DNA of 64,000 nucleotides, from positions 248,001 to 312,000 of the forward strand of contig NZ_MZMU01000019.1 of assembly GCF_004123835.1 (NCBI RefSeq). Direction: 5' to 3'. This document shows, in pieces, positions 26,650-36,387 of the stretch. The notes below the pieces were generated by a model, which saw nothing but the letters and a program-made list of their open reading frames with translations, made no database searches and had not been told where the DNA came from. The translations under genes were made by a program, and so were the position numbers. Source of the stretch: Rhizobium leguminosarum. GTDB lineage: Bacteria; Pseudomonadota; Alphaproteobacteria; Rhizobiales; Rhizobiaceae. Positions within the stretch are counted from its first letter, which is position 1; each line of letters begins with the position of its first letter.

Positions 26650-27821
26650 GCGGGCCTCTTCCATCGCCGCAGAACGTATAGAGCGCCGTTTACGCTTCCG
26701 AGCATCTCCTGCTTCAGAAAGAAGTCGTGCGACGTCGTGCCTTTGCGAAGCCGTCTTCGGACCCTTCCGGCGTAATATTTCGGAAACGAGAGCAAGATGC
26801 GCCGCAGATTGGCGTTATTTCCCGTGTTCTGATACTGGACCAGCAGGGCTGCGACATGGCCACTCATATATTGGTAGATCTGTTTGGCGAGCCCCTTCAT
26901 ATCCTTGCGATGAAAGTGCCAGGCTACCGCCGTCGGCTCGTAGCGGCAGACATGGCCATGATGGAGGAGCCGGTTCCAATATTCGGAATCGCCTGAGCAT
27001 CCGGCAGCGCCCATGTCCAGGCGGACATCGAACAGGCCGATCTCGTCGAAGACCTTGCGGCGGATGGCCTGACTTGCGCCGGCTCCTATCGTCCAGACCG
27101 GAGCGCCGTAACGTGTATCCCTGGTATAGAAGTCCTGATTGAAATCCTGCCGCAGATAGCCCCTGCCGAAACTCCAATGCTTTTCGAATATAAACTGTGC
27201 AGGCGTTGCCAGTTCTCCGGGAAGGACCAACCCGGTTACGCAGGCGATCTCCGGCAGATCGAACCCCTTCATCAGGTTCTCCAGCCATCGCTCGTGGAGA
27301 ACCACGTCATCGTCCGTAAACGCGACGAATTCGGTTCTTGCCGCACGAACCGCCGCATTGCGCGCATAATCCAGCCCGACCCGATCTTCACGGACATAGG
27401 TTGCGCCGGATTGCTCCACCACGCGACGCGTCGCCTCGCCTGCAGAGGCATTATCCACCACGATGATCTCAACGGGGCTGAGCGACTGTTTGGGGATCGA
27501 GGCCAGGCAACGGCGTAGTTCCTCCGGCCGGTCCTTTGTGCAAATCAGAATGCTGACGTCGCGGTTGCGCATAGGGGTTTGCGAGATTTGACGCGCATGC
27601 TCGAGCGTCTCGGGCCGCACGACACGCTCGGCGAGTGCCGCCGCCGTCTCGGGCCTTTCGATATAGGTCTGTCCGACGGGAAGACCATCCGACAGAAAGA
27701 CCACGAGCCCATCGGAGATCGGGGGCGAAACGGCATCGAGACGAGAGGAGGCGAGATCGAGATAGTGAATCGGTACGGGAAAACTCATATCCTTCAGATC
27801 GGACGGAATTGGTTCTCGCAT
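26643..27821 (-). CDS. GT2 family glycosyltransferase with N-terminal extension
   Basis: The protein has about 392 residues from the second of two adjacent ATG codons (27824 and 27821, both close to GAGAGAG). An N-terminal segment of about 80 residues precedes the GT-A domain (VSILICTKDRPEELRR, EIIVVDNASAG, FTDDDVVLHERWL). TDDD binds the metal, and AAGCSGDSEYWNRLL is the likely acceptor region. Similar extended transferases occur in rhizobial glycan clusters. It overlaps the trifunctional gene by seven bases, so the operon is translationally coupled. Confidence 0.87.
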   Translation of the reverse strand: MREPIPSDLKDMSFPVPIHYLDLASSRLDAVSPPISDGLVVFLSDGLPVGQTYIERPETAAALAERVVRPETLEHARQISQTPMRNRDVSILICTKDRPEELRRCLASIPKQSLSPVEIIVVDNASAGEATRRVVEQSGATYVREDRVGLDYARNAAVRAARTEFVAFTDDDVVLHERWLENLMKGFDLPEIACVTGLVLPGELATPAQFIFEKHWSFGRGYLRQDFNQDFYTRDTRYGAPVWTIGAGASQAIRRKVFDEIGLFDVRLDMGAAGCSGDSEYWNRLLHHGHVCRYEPTAVAWHFHRKDMKGLAKQIYQYMSGHVAALLVQYQNTGNNANLRRILLSFPKYYAGRVRRRLRKGTTSHDFFLKQEMLGSVNGALYVLRRWKRPAW

Positions 27822-27894
27822 CATCACTCTCTCAATCGCACCGTGAACATACGCCGCGCGCATCCAAGACGCGAGTCTCGAAAGCCGACATGGT

Positions 27895-28848
27895 TTATTC
27901 CGCGGCGTGCCTCATTTGGTCCCTGAACCAGTCGAGAGTCATCGCCACGCCCTGTTCGTAGGTGATTTTGCACGACCATTCGGGCATGACATAGTGCGCG
28001 TTGGTCAAGTCCGGCCGTCTGTTCGTGGGGTCCTGCGGCGGTGACGGCTCGAAGACGATCGGCACGCCGCCAACGAGTCTGGAGACATATTGCGCGACCT
28101 CGAGAACCGAAATCTCGCGATCATTGCCGACGTTCAGAGGCCCCTTATAGTCGGTTTCATTCATCCAGAAATATCGCGCGAAACCATCGACAACGTCATC
28201 GACATAGCCCCAGCTGCGTGACTGAAGGCCGTCGCCGAACACGGTAATCGGGCGACCCGAAAGCGCCTGGGTGATGAAGTTGGAGACCGCGCGCCCATCG
28301 TCGGAGCGTGTCCGGGGACCATAGATGTTGAAGGGACGAACGATCTTGACGTCGAGCCCCTGGGTGCGCTGCATCTCGAACAGCAGCGACTCCGTGCACC
28401 TTTTGCTCTCGTCGTAGGACGAGCGCGGTCCGGTGCAGTCGACCTGGCCTTTGTAGGATTCTGGCTGCGGCGACACCAGAGGATCGCCATAGACTTCGGA
28501 AGAAGAGGTGAAACCGAAACGTCCGCCCTTCTTCAGCAAGTCGAGCAACCGGAACGCCCCGAGAAGATTGGCGGAGATCGTCCTCTTCGGCTCCTTCATG
28601 TACCACGGCGGTGAGGCGGGGGATGCAAGGTGATAGATTTCGTCGAATTTCTCCGAGGTCTGCAGCGTCTCGACGTCGGATTTCACGAAGTGGAAACGGG
28701 GGTCCCTGATGTGCGCGATATTTTCGAAAAGCCCGGTCCAGAGGTTGTCAACAACGACCAACTTCTGAATGTCCGTCCTAAGCAAAAGTCGATCACACAA
28801 GTGGGATCCGATGAAGCCAGCCCCGCCAGAAATCAATACGCTTTTCAT
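27895..28848 (-). CDS. NAD-dependent epimerase/dehydratase (UDP-glucuronate decarboxylase-like)
   Basis: A 317-residue short-chain dehydrogenase/reductase of the extended type. It has the NAD loop GGAGFIGSH at 8-16, a TSSSEVYGDP strand and the catalytic SYDESKR, with Tyr and Lys of YxxxK. RPFNIYGPR and the GDGLQSRSW block resemble UDP-xylose synthase (UXS), which converts UDP-glucuronate to UDP-xylose. Related epimerases could not be excluded by eye. It is the first gene of the second operon and presumably supplies its sugar donor. Confidence 0.88.
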   Translation of the reverse strand: MKSVLISGGAGFIGSHLCDRLLLRTDIQKLVVVDNLWTGLFENIAHIRDPRFHFVKSDVETLQTSEKFDEIYHLASPASPPWYMKEPKRTISANLLGAFRLLDLLKKGGRFGFTSSSEVYGDPLVSPQPESYKGQVDCTGPRSSYDESKRCTESLLFEMQRTQGLDVKIVRPFNIYGPRTRSDDGRAVSNFITQALSGRPITVFGDGLQSRSWGYVDDVVDGFARYFWMNETDYKGPLNVGNDREISVLEVAQYVSRLVGGVPIVFEPSPPQDPTNRRPDLTNAHYVMPEWSCKITYEQGVAMTLDWFRDQMRHAAE

Positions 28849-29146
28849 TGCTTCGTGCCTCGTGACTTGAGATTAAGCTACTTGTTTATTAGCATCGCCT
28901 GTAATGCGTGACAATTATTTAGAAGAGTTCTAAGAATTACTCGCTTATTAATGTTAATTGTTAAATTTCCCTACTTTAAGGTGTTTCTGCTGATGCCGCG
29001 CTCGATAACGAGCGGCCGCCCCGGACCGGATGCTATAGATGATCGTTGCACGATCATCACGACCTGCCCGATCTCGACCACCCATTCCATGAAAAGGCCC
29101 CCACCATCTGCGGGTTCGATCGAGGGAATCCGGATGGTACCGGGAA

Positions 29147-29200
29147 CCTCTCCAACGAGTTCCGGATCCAGAGAGCTGAGGTTGCCTCATCGAAAAGCAT
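29147..29200 (-). pseudogene. ABC-transporter ATPase fragment (Walker B region)
   Basis: Reading left from 29200 gives PSDMLFDEATSAL, then a frame break. Removing two bases restores LDPELVGEV. That run is the Walker B and following region of polar amino-acid ABC transporter ATPases. Only about 18 residues are present, so it is a remnant. It is joined to the epimerase fragment, with the junction near 29,200. Confidence 0.55.
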
Positions 29201-29204
29201 GTCG

Positions 29205-29352
29205 CTCGGTGGAAACGGGCATCCCGAATGTGTGCAATATTTTCGCAAGGTCCGGTGCAAAGATTGTCAACAACAACCAGTTTCTGGATATCATTTTCCA
29301 AGTAGAAGGCGTCACATAAATGCGATCCATTGAAGTCGATCCAGTTTCTCAC
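29205..29352 (-). pseudogene. Truncated copy of the UDP-glucuronate decarboxylase-like gene
   Basis: The translation runs IDFNGSHLCDAFYLENDIQ, then KLVVVDNLCTGPCENIAHIR and DARFH. It closely matches residues about 12-52 of the intact epimerase at 27895-28848 (GSHLCDRLLLRTDIQ and so on). The glycine loop is degraded (the intact FIGSH reads FNGSH here), and all the catalytic part is missing. It is probably the result of a duplication followed by deletion. Confidence 0.75.
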
Positions 29353-29567
29353 ATCGTCTCGCCTCGTTACTTGAGAATATATTATTGTTATTACAGTGGT
29401 CGAGGGTTTTGTATGGGCACGAAGTCCGGGGTGGGTCGGACTTTGGTCTGAATTTCCCGAGCGCGGAAACGATCGTCATCGTCGTTCGACTATCCAGACT
29501 ACGGCGTCTGCGCGTCTTTTTCAGGCGCGAAGATAGCGCATTAACATATTGAATCAACCTCATTGTT

Positions 29568-29600
29568 CCGGAAAATCGATTCCGATTTTCGAACCGATGC
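29568..29600. repeat. Rhizobial GAAAATCG palindromic repeat
   Basis: GAAAATCG-ATTC-CGATTTTC is a perfect eight-base stem with a four-base loop, followed by GAACCGATGCG. This resembles a common palindromic intergenic element in Rhizobium genomes. A similar arm forms the terminator at 17,724. Confidence 0.5.
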
Positions 29601-29896
29601 GCGAGCACTGCCTGTAAGGTGCGCTGATTTTTTAGGAGTCTCTAAAAAATACTAGTCGGCCGCAGGGCGGTCATCTTTCCCGCCTTCGTGGTGACGCGCG
29701 GCTGTTGGTGGCGCGCAGCCTCACGCTGGTCGCCCCGAACGATAACGTCGTCTTCCAGTTTGGTTCCGACCACGACAGGGTTCTGGCGCTGGGCGGCGGT
29801 GCCTGGTTGCTCGGCGCCGCCAACCCGGTTCTCACCATGGTCGTTCTGGCGCGTCTGACCGGCTTCGTGCTGCGCATCAAGCCTTGATGATTGAGG

Positions 29897-31213
29897 TCAG
29901 CCCTCCGGGGGCGACGCAAAGCGGCTCGCATCGAACAGGTCTGTGGCGGCGATAGGAATGATGTCTTGACCGGATGTCGCGGTATTCGCTTCCCGATGAA
30001 CCGTGCGGGGGGAAACGCGAGGCGCGTTCAATCCCATCACCTCGCCGGGAGAATGCAGCGCCCATTTCATCAACGCCGCGTCGGACGTCGATCCAAAGAA
30101 ACTTGCTTCTTCCCAGGAAGCAGTCATCGGCAGGGAGGCGATCATATCAGCGCCCTGCTTGGAGGCCTGGTGCGCAACACGAAGGGGTTCGAAGCTGGCG
30201 TGGGCCGGCAATGTAGGCGCCGGTCTATCCGGAAGTGCGGCAATTGGGCCGATCGATGCCGTCTCTAGTTTGTCATCCACGCCCGCGTCGTGCTCGAGGG
30301 CGGGCGGTCGCATCGCCGGTATCGGAATCGGGAAAGATGCAAGATCCGGAGCGGACTGTTTGTCATCCCGCTCGACGGTGGCGGTCTGCAGCGCGAGCGC
30401 ATTCAATGCTCGGCTTCGGGGAGTGGGCAGCAGCGCCGTCACGAGTTTATTGTCTGTGGTGTCCCCGCTCGATCTGGTCGATGCTCCTGCGTCTTCGTCT
30501 TCGCCCGCGATGCTGGCGATCTGGATCGAGGTGGGGCCGCCGCGCTTCTTGTAGTTCGCAATTGCCTGATTGTATCCCGGCAGCGGCCGGCCATCGGCAG
30601 GGAGATGCATCGTCTGCCCATTCGGGAATATTCGAGCCAGTTCTTGCCGGGACATGCGAGGCCAAGCCCTGACGTTGCCGACGTCGAGATGCACGAAGGG
30701 CGATCCCGAGGTCGGATAATATCCGACACCGCCGACCTGCATCTGCATTGCAAGGGCACGCAGCGTCGAAAGCTTCACGCCGGGAACGTAGAAGTCCATC
30801 GCCTTGCCCAGCATGTGCTGGCTCTTCTTGGCGACGCCCGTGCTGCGCGAACGGTTGCGGAGCATGTTGTTGGTAGTGGGCGAACGATAGGCGGAGACGA
30901 TATGGATGTAGTCCTTGCCGCCGCTGCGCTTGTACACCTCCCAGACGAGGTCGAGCAGCCGGGGATCCATCCGGGTCGGCTCGTTCCTTCGCCAGTCGCG
31001 CAGAAACCGATTGATCTGGGCGAGGCCTTTCGGATCGAACTTTCCGTCCCGCTTGTAGGTAATCGTGGCCCTCTCGCCCGTATGGGTAAAGAACAGCTTC
31101 AGGGCGCGATCTTCCGCCGAGGCAAATGACGCAGAACCGATAAGCGCCGGGAGCGCAAACAGAGCCGGCAGAATGGTCTTCGCGACAAACCGTTCCGCAC
31201 GCGACAGGAGCAT
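29897..31213 (-). CDS. DUF882/M15-type peptidase, exported
   Basis: From the ATG at 31213 the protein has about 438 residues. A signal peptide (basic, then a long hydrophobic stretch, then SASFASAE) precedes the DUF882/YcbK-like domain. Zinc-ligand signatures are visible: SAYRSP, SQHMLGKAMDF and FVHLDVG. This family is related to L,D- or D,D-carboxypeptidases/endopeptidases of peptidoglycan (MEROPS M15). The last 200 residues are low-complexity and Pro/Ala/Ser-rich, and probably disordered. A TTG at 31273 would add 20 residues and is an alternative start. It stands alone on the minus strand. Confidence 0.85.
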   Translation of the reverse strand: MLLSRAERFVAKTILPALFALPALIGSASFASAEDRALKLFFTHTGERATITYKRDGKFDPKGLAQINRFLRDWRRNEPTRMDPRLLDLVWEVYKRSGGKDYIHIVSAYRSPTTNNMLRNRSRSTGVAKKSQHMLGKAMDFYVPGVKLSTLRALAMQMQVGGVGYYPTSGSPFVHLDVGNVRAWPRMSRQELARIFPNGQTMHLPADGRPLPGYNQAIANYKKRGGPTSIQIASIAGEDEDAGASTRSSGDTTDNKLVTALLPTPRSRALNALALQTATVERDDKQSAPDLASFPIPIPAMRPPALEHDAGVDDKLETASIGPIAALPDRPAPTLPAHASFEPLRVAHQASKQGADMIASLPMTASWEEASFFGSTSDAALMKWALHSPGEVMGLNAPRVSPRTVHREANTATSGQDIIPIAATDLFDASRFASPPEG

Positions 31214-31273
31214 GGCAATTCCGCCCAAGGCTCCGCCCGATAATCCTTGCACTGGATACTTCAACACGAACAA

Positions 31274-31632
31274 TTCCGTCCTACACCAAACACTCGACCG
31301 CGTGCGGGAATCTCCGCATCCATCACGCTCAGTAAAGCCAGCTTATGGTCAATAAATTCCTAACAAGCGGATGTGGAAGCTCGGCGAAGTGCGATGTGGG
31401 TCATTTGAGGCGCAATCGCAGCCTGCGCCCGCGGGACGGGGAGAGCGTCGAGCGCATTGTGGAGTGCTGTGCAACCACCGCCGCTCTGAAACGGTCCCAA
31501 CCGCTCCTGACCTTTAGTCAAAGGCGCCAAGGGGATCGAGTCAGCTATACCACTACCAACCGACCGTGATAATATCGATAGTTGCAAAAAACGTTTATGT
31601 GCACTTGTGATATAAAATTGGAGCGATTTTAA
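31274..31632. other. Boundary gap before the defence island
   Basis: About 360 bases without a convincing gene. Short frames here look like chance. It marks the transition from ordinary chromosomal genes to the AT-richer defence genes and may be an old insertion boundary. I could not find a tRNA. Confidence 0.35.
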
Positions 31633-33354
31633 ATGAGTGAGGAAGCCCGGTCCTTCCTGAAAAGGCTTGAATTTCACGAGGCTTCAATTTCTGAGGAAGT
31701 AGGCCATGATCAAGTAGGTTTGGGCCTAATTACTGCGCTTAAAGAATTCGATTACTATCACTATAATTTGGTCAGGAACGAAAGAGCTGACGACGCTGAC
31801 CTTCATTTCAATGTACTCAGGTTAGGCTTACCTCGGACGATCAAGGAAATCCTTTCTCGCGTTCCTTTTTTCAAATATCCCGTGGTCACCTTTCAGAGCA
31901 ACAAGGAACTTATCTTAGCTGCGCTGGATGCCACGGCGGGATTTGGCTTTATAGAGACGGGTCGCCGTTTGGCCCATGCCGCCTTAGCTGGTGAGTGCCA
32001 CATCCGAATAATAAGAGATGATTCATTCGAGATTCTTCTGCCAAAAAAAATGTTTGCTTTAGAGTATCATGAGCAACTTATCGAGCAGCACTATCGAGAT
32101 CAGTACCGCATTAATATGAACGCGAGCATAGCTAAGACATTCTCGAAGCGAACACAAAAACGTATCGCGAAACTTCTATCAAAAAATGTCTACATTTTCG
32201 GAAAATACTTTATAGGATATGGTGCTCATCCAGATCTTGATGACTATTTTTTTGGATTTGCATACGCGCAAATAATGAATCATAGCGGTTTTGACGAATT
32301 TCACCATCGCCTGACATTTGGCGGGGTTTCGTTCCACAAATACGTTCTTTCTGCGACTTACATGCTTTCTCTCGCAATAAGGCACGAGCGATTCTGCGAG
32401 GCTTTAATTCAAAAGGAACCACAAATACGACTTAGAGACATTCTTACAATCACATGTGACAAGCAGGAATTCCGGGAGTCACTTGTCGAGGTTCTTAATC
32501 ATTACGGGCCAAGTTTTGAAAATTTTACTCCTGTGACGTCAGAAGACGCGGACACGATATTAAAGGTAATGACAGTACGTCGTGATAATCTTAAAATCCT
32601 TGAGCCGACCATGGCCCCAGTTCCATTTCTGGTCGAATTCTCCGACTCCGCATTGATAAAGTGCTGTGCGTGCGCACAGATCGGTCCAATGGACTTTTTG
32701 CTCAACTCGTTGCGCTATAATTTTCAAAAAGACTACGATAGGAATCAGCAAACTCGGGAGCAATCCATGAGACTTGCGCTGAAAAGGATAATCTCCGAAA
32801 TAATACCAGATCTGACATTTATTGATGCAGTCAAAATCCGAAAAGACGGACGCATCTTGACGGATATCGATTGCGTTGTGATCGAACCATCATCCGGAGC
32901 CGTTCTTCTCATCCAGCTTAAGCATCAGGATCATTACGGCGCCGATATAAGGCGACGGTCAAACCGCTCTGGCAAACTGAAAAAGGAAGTCGCAAGTTGG
33001 CTAAATACCATTCGCGATTGGGCGCAAACAACGGCCAGACCTGAGATGTCATCCGCACTAAGACTAGCGAAAACGGTACCAATACATGAAATTCGGATGC
33101 TTGTGTTGACTAAGCACTTTGCATACTCGCTTTCGGAACTCGATATGCTTGATGATTGTGCATACGCAACCTGGGTACAGTTCGTTGACGCGATCACGCG
33201 GATACACAATGACAAACATAAAACCCCAACGCTGCTCGAGCTTTTTAGCGTTTTGCGGGACACGATGTCTCACAAGGCCGCCAATATCGTGACAGTAGAT
33301 TCAGACGATGTTTTTCATATTCGATCGTTGAAATTCCGCATACGACAGATTTGA
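31633..33354 (+). CDS. Unknown protein with C-terminal PD-(D/E)XK nuclease-like domain
   Basis: A 573-residue protein with codon use AT-richer than the chromosomal genes around it. The first about 370 residues match no family I recognise. The C-terminal part looks like a PD-(D/E)XK fold: helix with REQS (Glu 376), ILTDIDCVVIEP with Asp 411 and 413, and LLIQLKHQ with Gln 428 and Lys 430 as a QxK variant of the ExK motif. It is convergent with the AIPR gene, its stop lying only 11 bases away. Location and nuclease-like domain suggest a defence role, but it may be an independent gene from the operon facing it. Confidence 0.7.
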   Translation: MSEEARSFLKRLEFHEASISEEVGHDQVGLGLITALKEFDYYHYNLVRNERADDADLHFNVLRLGLPRTIKEILSRVPFFKYPVVTFQSNKELILAALDATAGFGFIETGRRLAHAALAGECHIRIIRDDSFEILLPKKMFALEYHEQLIEQHYRDQYRINMNASIAKTFSKRTQKRIAKLLSKNVYIFGKYFIGYGAHPDLDDYFFGFAYAQIMNHSGFDEFHHRLTFGGVSFHKYVLSATYMLSLAIRHERFCEALIQKEPQIRLRDILTITCDKQEFRESLVEVLNHYGPSFENFTPVTSEDADTILKVMTVRRDNLKILEPTMAPVPFLVEFSDSALIKCCACAQIGPMDFLLNSLRYNFQKDYDRNQQTREQSMRLALKRIISEIIPDLTFIDAVKIRKDGRILTDIDCVVIEPSSGAVLLIQLKHQDHYGADIRRRSNRSGKLKKEVASWLNTIRDWAQTTARPEMSSALRLAKTVPIHEIRMLVLTKHFAYSLSELDMLDDCAYATWVQFVDAITRIHNDKHKTPTLLELFSVLRDTMSHKAANIVTVDSDDVFHIRSLKFRIRQI

Positions 33355-33365
33355 CGTTCCGAGCT

Positions 33366-35429
33366 TCAAGTAACCATGAGGCCTTCTTTTTTAGCTTTCT
33401 CTATGGTTTCTAGAAGCACAGCGCATTGCTTCTCTGTGGGTATTTTCTGCGGTATCTGCATAGCGATGTTCAGCACGCCGATCTCCTTTGGAGTTAATAA
33501 ATTTCTGGCCGACAAAGCTTTGCTTATCTTGTTCCATTCGGAGGCGGAAATTGAAAGAATGCGCGTCTGAGCTTCGATACCGTTGTCAATTTTCTGAACC
33601 TTCTTCGCCAAATTGGCTTCCAATTTTGAATCATCCTCCGAGACGAGAGAACTCCAGAATTCGTCCGATAGCAGCTCTTCGACTTCCGTTATTTTTCCCT
33701 GTAGACGCGTCCAGCAGCCGTCCTTCTTGGCCCATTCGGAAATATTTGAAATCCCCTGAGGTGGGTGAACGATGTCCTCATTTACTGCACTGGATATGAC
33801 TTCAAGTACCGCAGTCAGTGTCTGGTCGATATTCTGGGCATTCCAGATCTTCTGAAAGTCCAAAGAGCCGTTTCGATGTCCGGTTATTTGACCGAGCAGG
33901 GCAAGAGTATAAGCAACAATGTTCGCCCGGTATCCGCCATTATACCACGGCTGAGCCGACACAAGCTTCTCGGTAGCCCTGAAGAGGATGGCCCTTGCGA
34001 TGGCACGTTTATAATAAAATTCGTTGAATCCGTCGGAAGACTTCTCCCATTCCTTGCCGATACGCTGAGCGTATTTTGCAAAGTTCTTCTGTCCGCCAAG
34101 GTTGACCCATTTCGGATGATCGTCGAAGACATTTTCGAACTTCGCTAGATCTGTTTTGGTGAACATCTGCGGCTTCGGATATTCCGCCTTGAAGCGATTC
34201 TGCTCCCCCGGTGTCAGTTTCGACTGAGCGTCGATGTACTGGCCACGCGCTCGCTCATAGAACCATTTAGTGTCCCTCTGAGTGCCCTGTGGTGCAGGTG
34301 CCCATATCCGTCGCGAAAAGTCCGCCATGCGTACATGAAATGGATGATTGGAGAAGAAGTCAGCTGCATTGACCCGGTTCTGTGTGTTCGCGTATTCAGA
34401 AATACGCGGGACGATCATCTCGCTCTGCTCGTTGTCAATGACGGAAAGCTTCATCTGAACAAATATAGCCGAAAGATCGGCCTTGTCTTTACGCTGGGTA
34501 TGGAAAAGCGAGGCAGTAGTCTGCCCTCCGTTCACGATCTGGAGGTCTGTTATGCGGGCGATCTGAAGGTGCCCCTCTTTCAGTCTTGTCTCCACCGCCT
34601 GCGCGGTGGCTGTAACCCCGTTATTGTAGGCGAAGAACATATGGGGCTCATTGAGGATTGTGCCCCTTATCCCTTTGTTGACCTGCGCACGGGCTTGAAG
34701 GAATGTGCGGACGTTCTGTTCAAGAAGTCTGGCACTATAACGTTCATATAGCCTTGCCAGGATCAGAGCCGGCATAACAATGAGAAACGACTGGTATGCT
34801 CCCGAACCAAGGTTCGCGGGCAGGCAATTTATTCCGTCACCAAAAAGGCCGACGAAATCAATATCCAAGGCTTCTTTGTGGCCACGGGAGCTTCGCTGAC
34901 GCTGAAGCCGGGCAATATCCCAGATGTGATAAGAAGCCTCGAGTCCATCGACTTCATTGTCTGCAAGAGACTGAAAACGACCGCTTAGAATTCGCTCGGA
35001 GACGAGATAGAAATTTACCTTGCGAAGCGACGCTCGTCTGTCGGCAATCTGCCTCATAAGCGCATATTCCGGCGTCGTGACGTCAGGGCCTAATGACCCA
35101 CCCAAACTGAATTCAAAGAAGTTGATCACCCTCTTGAAGGCAGCAGTTACCTCGGTTTGTGTCAGTGTCTCCAACGTTCTCCGGCAGTCGAAATCCGCAA
35201 CGAAGATGTCGAGGGCTCCCTCATCATTGAACCAGTATCCGTCAACACGCATCCCCCCCTTCGGCAGGCGGTAGTTGCAAAGTTCGAACCCTTCAACAAA
35301 CCCAGTTTCAATCAGCTCTTTTGCAACCGCGTCCATAAAGGATTCCAACTGATAAGTGCTTCCAGCCTCCGCATCAGCAAGAGTCTCCTGCCGAAAATCG
35401 TGAAAGAACTCCTCAGCTGACTGTTCCAT
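33366..35429 (-). CDS. AIPR family protein (abortive infection phage resistance)
   Basis: ATG at 35429 with GGGAG upstream gives 687 residues. The AIPR hallmarks are at residues 264-276 (HMFFAYNNGVTATA) and 297-307 (QIVNGGQTTASLF). The family occurs in abortive-infection and restriction-type defence clusters. Its biochemical role is not settled. The C-terminal 150 residues are helical and acidic. It is the last gene of the six-gene operon and overlaps the DUF4420 gene by 17 bases. Confidence 0.85.
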   Translation of the reverse strand: MEQSAEEFFHDFRQETLADAEAGSTYQLESFMDAVAKELIETGFVEGFELCNYRLPKGGMRVDGYWFNDEGALDIFVADFDCRRTLETLTQTEVTAAFKRVINFFEFSLGGSLGPDVTTPEYALMRQIADRRASLRKVNFYLVSERILSGRFQSLADNEVDGLEASYHIWDIARLQRQRSSRGHKEALDIDFVGLFGDGINCLPANLGSGAYQSFLIVMPALILARLYERYSARLLEQNVRTFLQARAQVNKGIRGTILNEPHMFFAYNNGVTATAQAVETRLKEGHLQIARITDLQIVNGGQTTASLFHTQRKDKADLSAIFVQMKLSVIDNEQSEMIVPRISEYANTQNRVNAADFFSNHPFHVRMADFSRRIWAPAPQGTQRDTKWFYERARGQYIDAQSKLTPGEQNRFKAEYPKPQMFTKTDLAKFENVFDDHPKWVNLGGQKNFAKYAQRIGKEWEKSSDGFNEFYYKRAIARAILFRATEKLVSAQPWYNGGYRANIVAYTLALLGQITGHRNGSLDFQKIWNAQNIDQTLTAVLEVISSAVNEDIVHPPQGISNISEWAKKDGCWTRLQGKITEVEELLSDEFWSSLVSEDDSKLEANLAKKVQKIDNGIEAQTRILSISASEWNKISKALSARNLLTPKEIGVLNIAMQIPQKIPTEKQCAVLLETIEKAKKEGLMVT

Positions 35430-36387
35430 TGCTCCCACCAAAAACGCTATCGGTATTGCACCCATACTTGGCAATGCTCTCAAGTTTGAGATCGTAGCCG
35501 ACCCGCCCAACTCCCTCCGGTATTTCGGAGCGTACCAAGCGCGGAAATTCCCCCTCAACCCTATAGGTTTGGATGTCCGAAACGATAAACAATGGTTCGT
35601 CGTATTCGGGCAACGGTGCATAGGAGTGAGCTACGAGTTTGACTTCGAATCCCTCCACGGCTTCCGCGCTGTCGAGCAGATTCTGCACTTCCTCGACTAT
35701 TACGTTCAGGGAACGACCGGCAGGTGAATCGGGTATGTTACTCAACCGGTAGATACGCAGAAACAGGTCGTCGTTTAGAGATTCCAGCTGATCTTCGGAG
35801 GAGATTCGAACCGTGCTCCGCTCAGCTCCCGAGAGCGATTTGATCTCCACAGCCGTGTTGCCATAGATGAAATCCTGGTGTGATTTCTCCGGCCCCTTCC
35901 AAGCTTCAACAGCCTGTGTCGCTCCCACATGCGCAATAAACTCGATGAGGTAGGATAGTTCGGCAAAAAGACCGCGAACTTCCTCGGCGGAAAGATGCTG
36001 CGCCCGACCGGACATGAAGGCTTTCCAACGACGCAGATGTGAAAGGGCAATGGACAGAGAACTCGGCGAATTGCTTCCATTCTCGAGCGCCTTGGCGAGA
36101 GTACGGCACAGAGCTTCGAACAGGTCCCTGTCAGCCTGTTTCTCAAGCGACAGAATAAGCCGTTGGATCCCGCTTTCAGTGCGCAGGTCCACCTCAAGCC
36201 CCTTGATGATGACCTGATGTTTTCCGAACTCGGCAGAATGATCTCCGTCGAGCTCCATGATGAACAGGCAGCGCCCGATAGGGTCTTTCGCCCAGAAGCA
36301 GGGAACCATCATCCGGGCTGCCAAACGGAGAACGTTGTAGCCGCAAGCCGGAACGGTGATCTGATCCCACGGAGATGTCTCAGTCAT
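35413..36387 (-). CDS. PD-(D/E)XK motif protein (DUF4420)
   Basis: The ATG at 36387, with GGGAG nine bases upstream, gives 324 residues. The catalytic core of a restriction-like nuclease is visible: RGLFAEL with Glu 143, HQDFIYGN with Asp 172, and AVEIKS with Glu 181 and Lys 183. This pattern and the WKGPEKSHQDF run match DUF4420, described as PD-(D/E)XK-containing. It overlaps the Z1 gene by eight bases. It probably provides DNA cleavage for the system. Confidence 0.85.
   Translation of the reverse strand: MTETSPWDQITVPACGYNVLRLAARMMVPCFWAKDPIGRCLFIMELDGDHSAEFGKHQVIIKGLEVDLRTESGIQRLILSLEKQADRDLFEALCRTLAKALENGSNSPSSLSIALSHLRRWKAFMSGRAQHLSAEEVRGLFAELSYLIEFIAHVGATQAVEAWKGPEKSHQDFIYGNTAVEIKSLSGAERSTVRISSEDQLESLNDDLFLRIYRLSNIPDSPAGRSLNVIVEEVQNLLDSAEAVEGFEVKLVAHSYAPLPEYDEPLFIVSDIQTYRVEGEFPRLVRSEIPEGVGRVGYDLKLESIAKYGCNTDSVFGGSNGTVS

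Larger units (their letters stand above)
28849..29896. other. Gene-remnant region between operons
   Basis: About one kilobase without an intact gene. It holds two recognisable gene fragments (described separately), a rhizobial GAAAATCG palindrome at 29,571-29,590 and a nine-base AT palindrome at 29,627-29,650 (ATTTTTTAG, CTAAAAAAT). A plus-strand open stretch near 29,670-29,887 reads SLTLVAPNDNVVFQFGSD and might be another truncated gene, but no family is recognised. Confidence 0.5.

Noticed and set aside
29671..29931. Overlapping short frames opposite the DUF882 gene end
   Set aside because: No start site and no recognised family. At most a fragment, noted only within the remnant region.
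31440..31567. Possible tRNA remnant as an attachment site
   Set aside because: Neither strand gives a T-loop or a cloverleaf. Only short stems are present.
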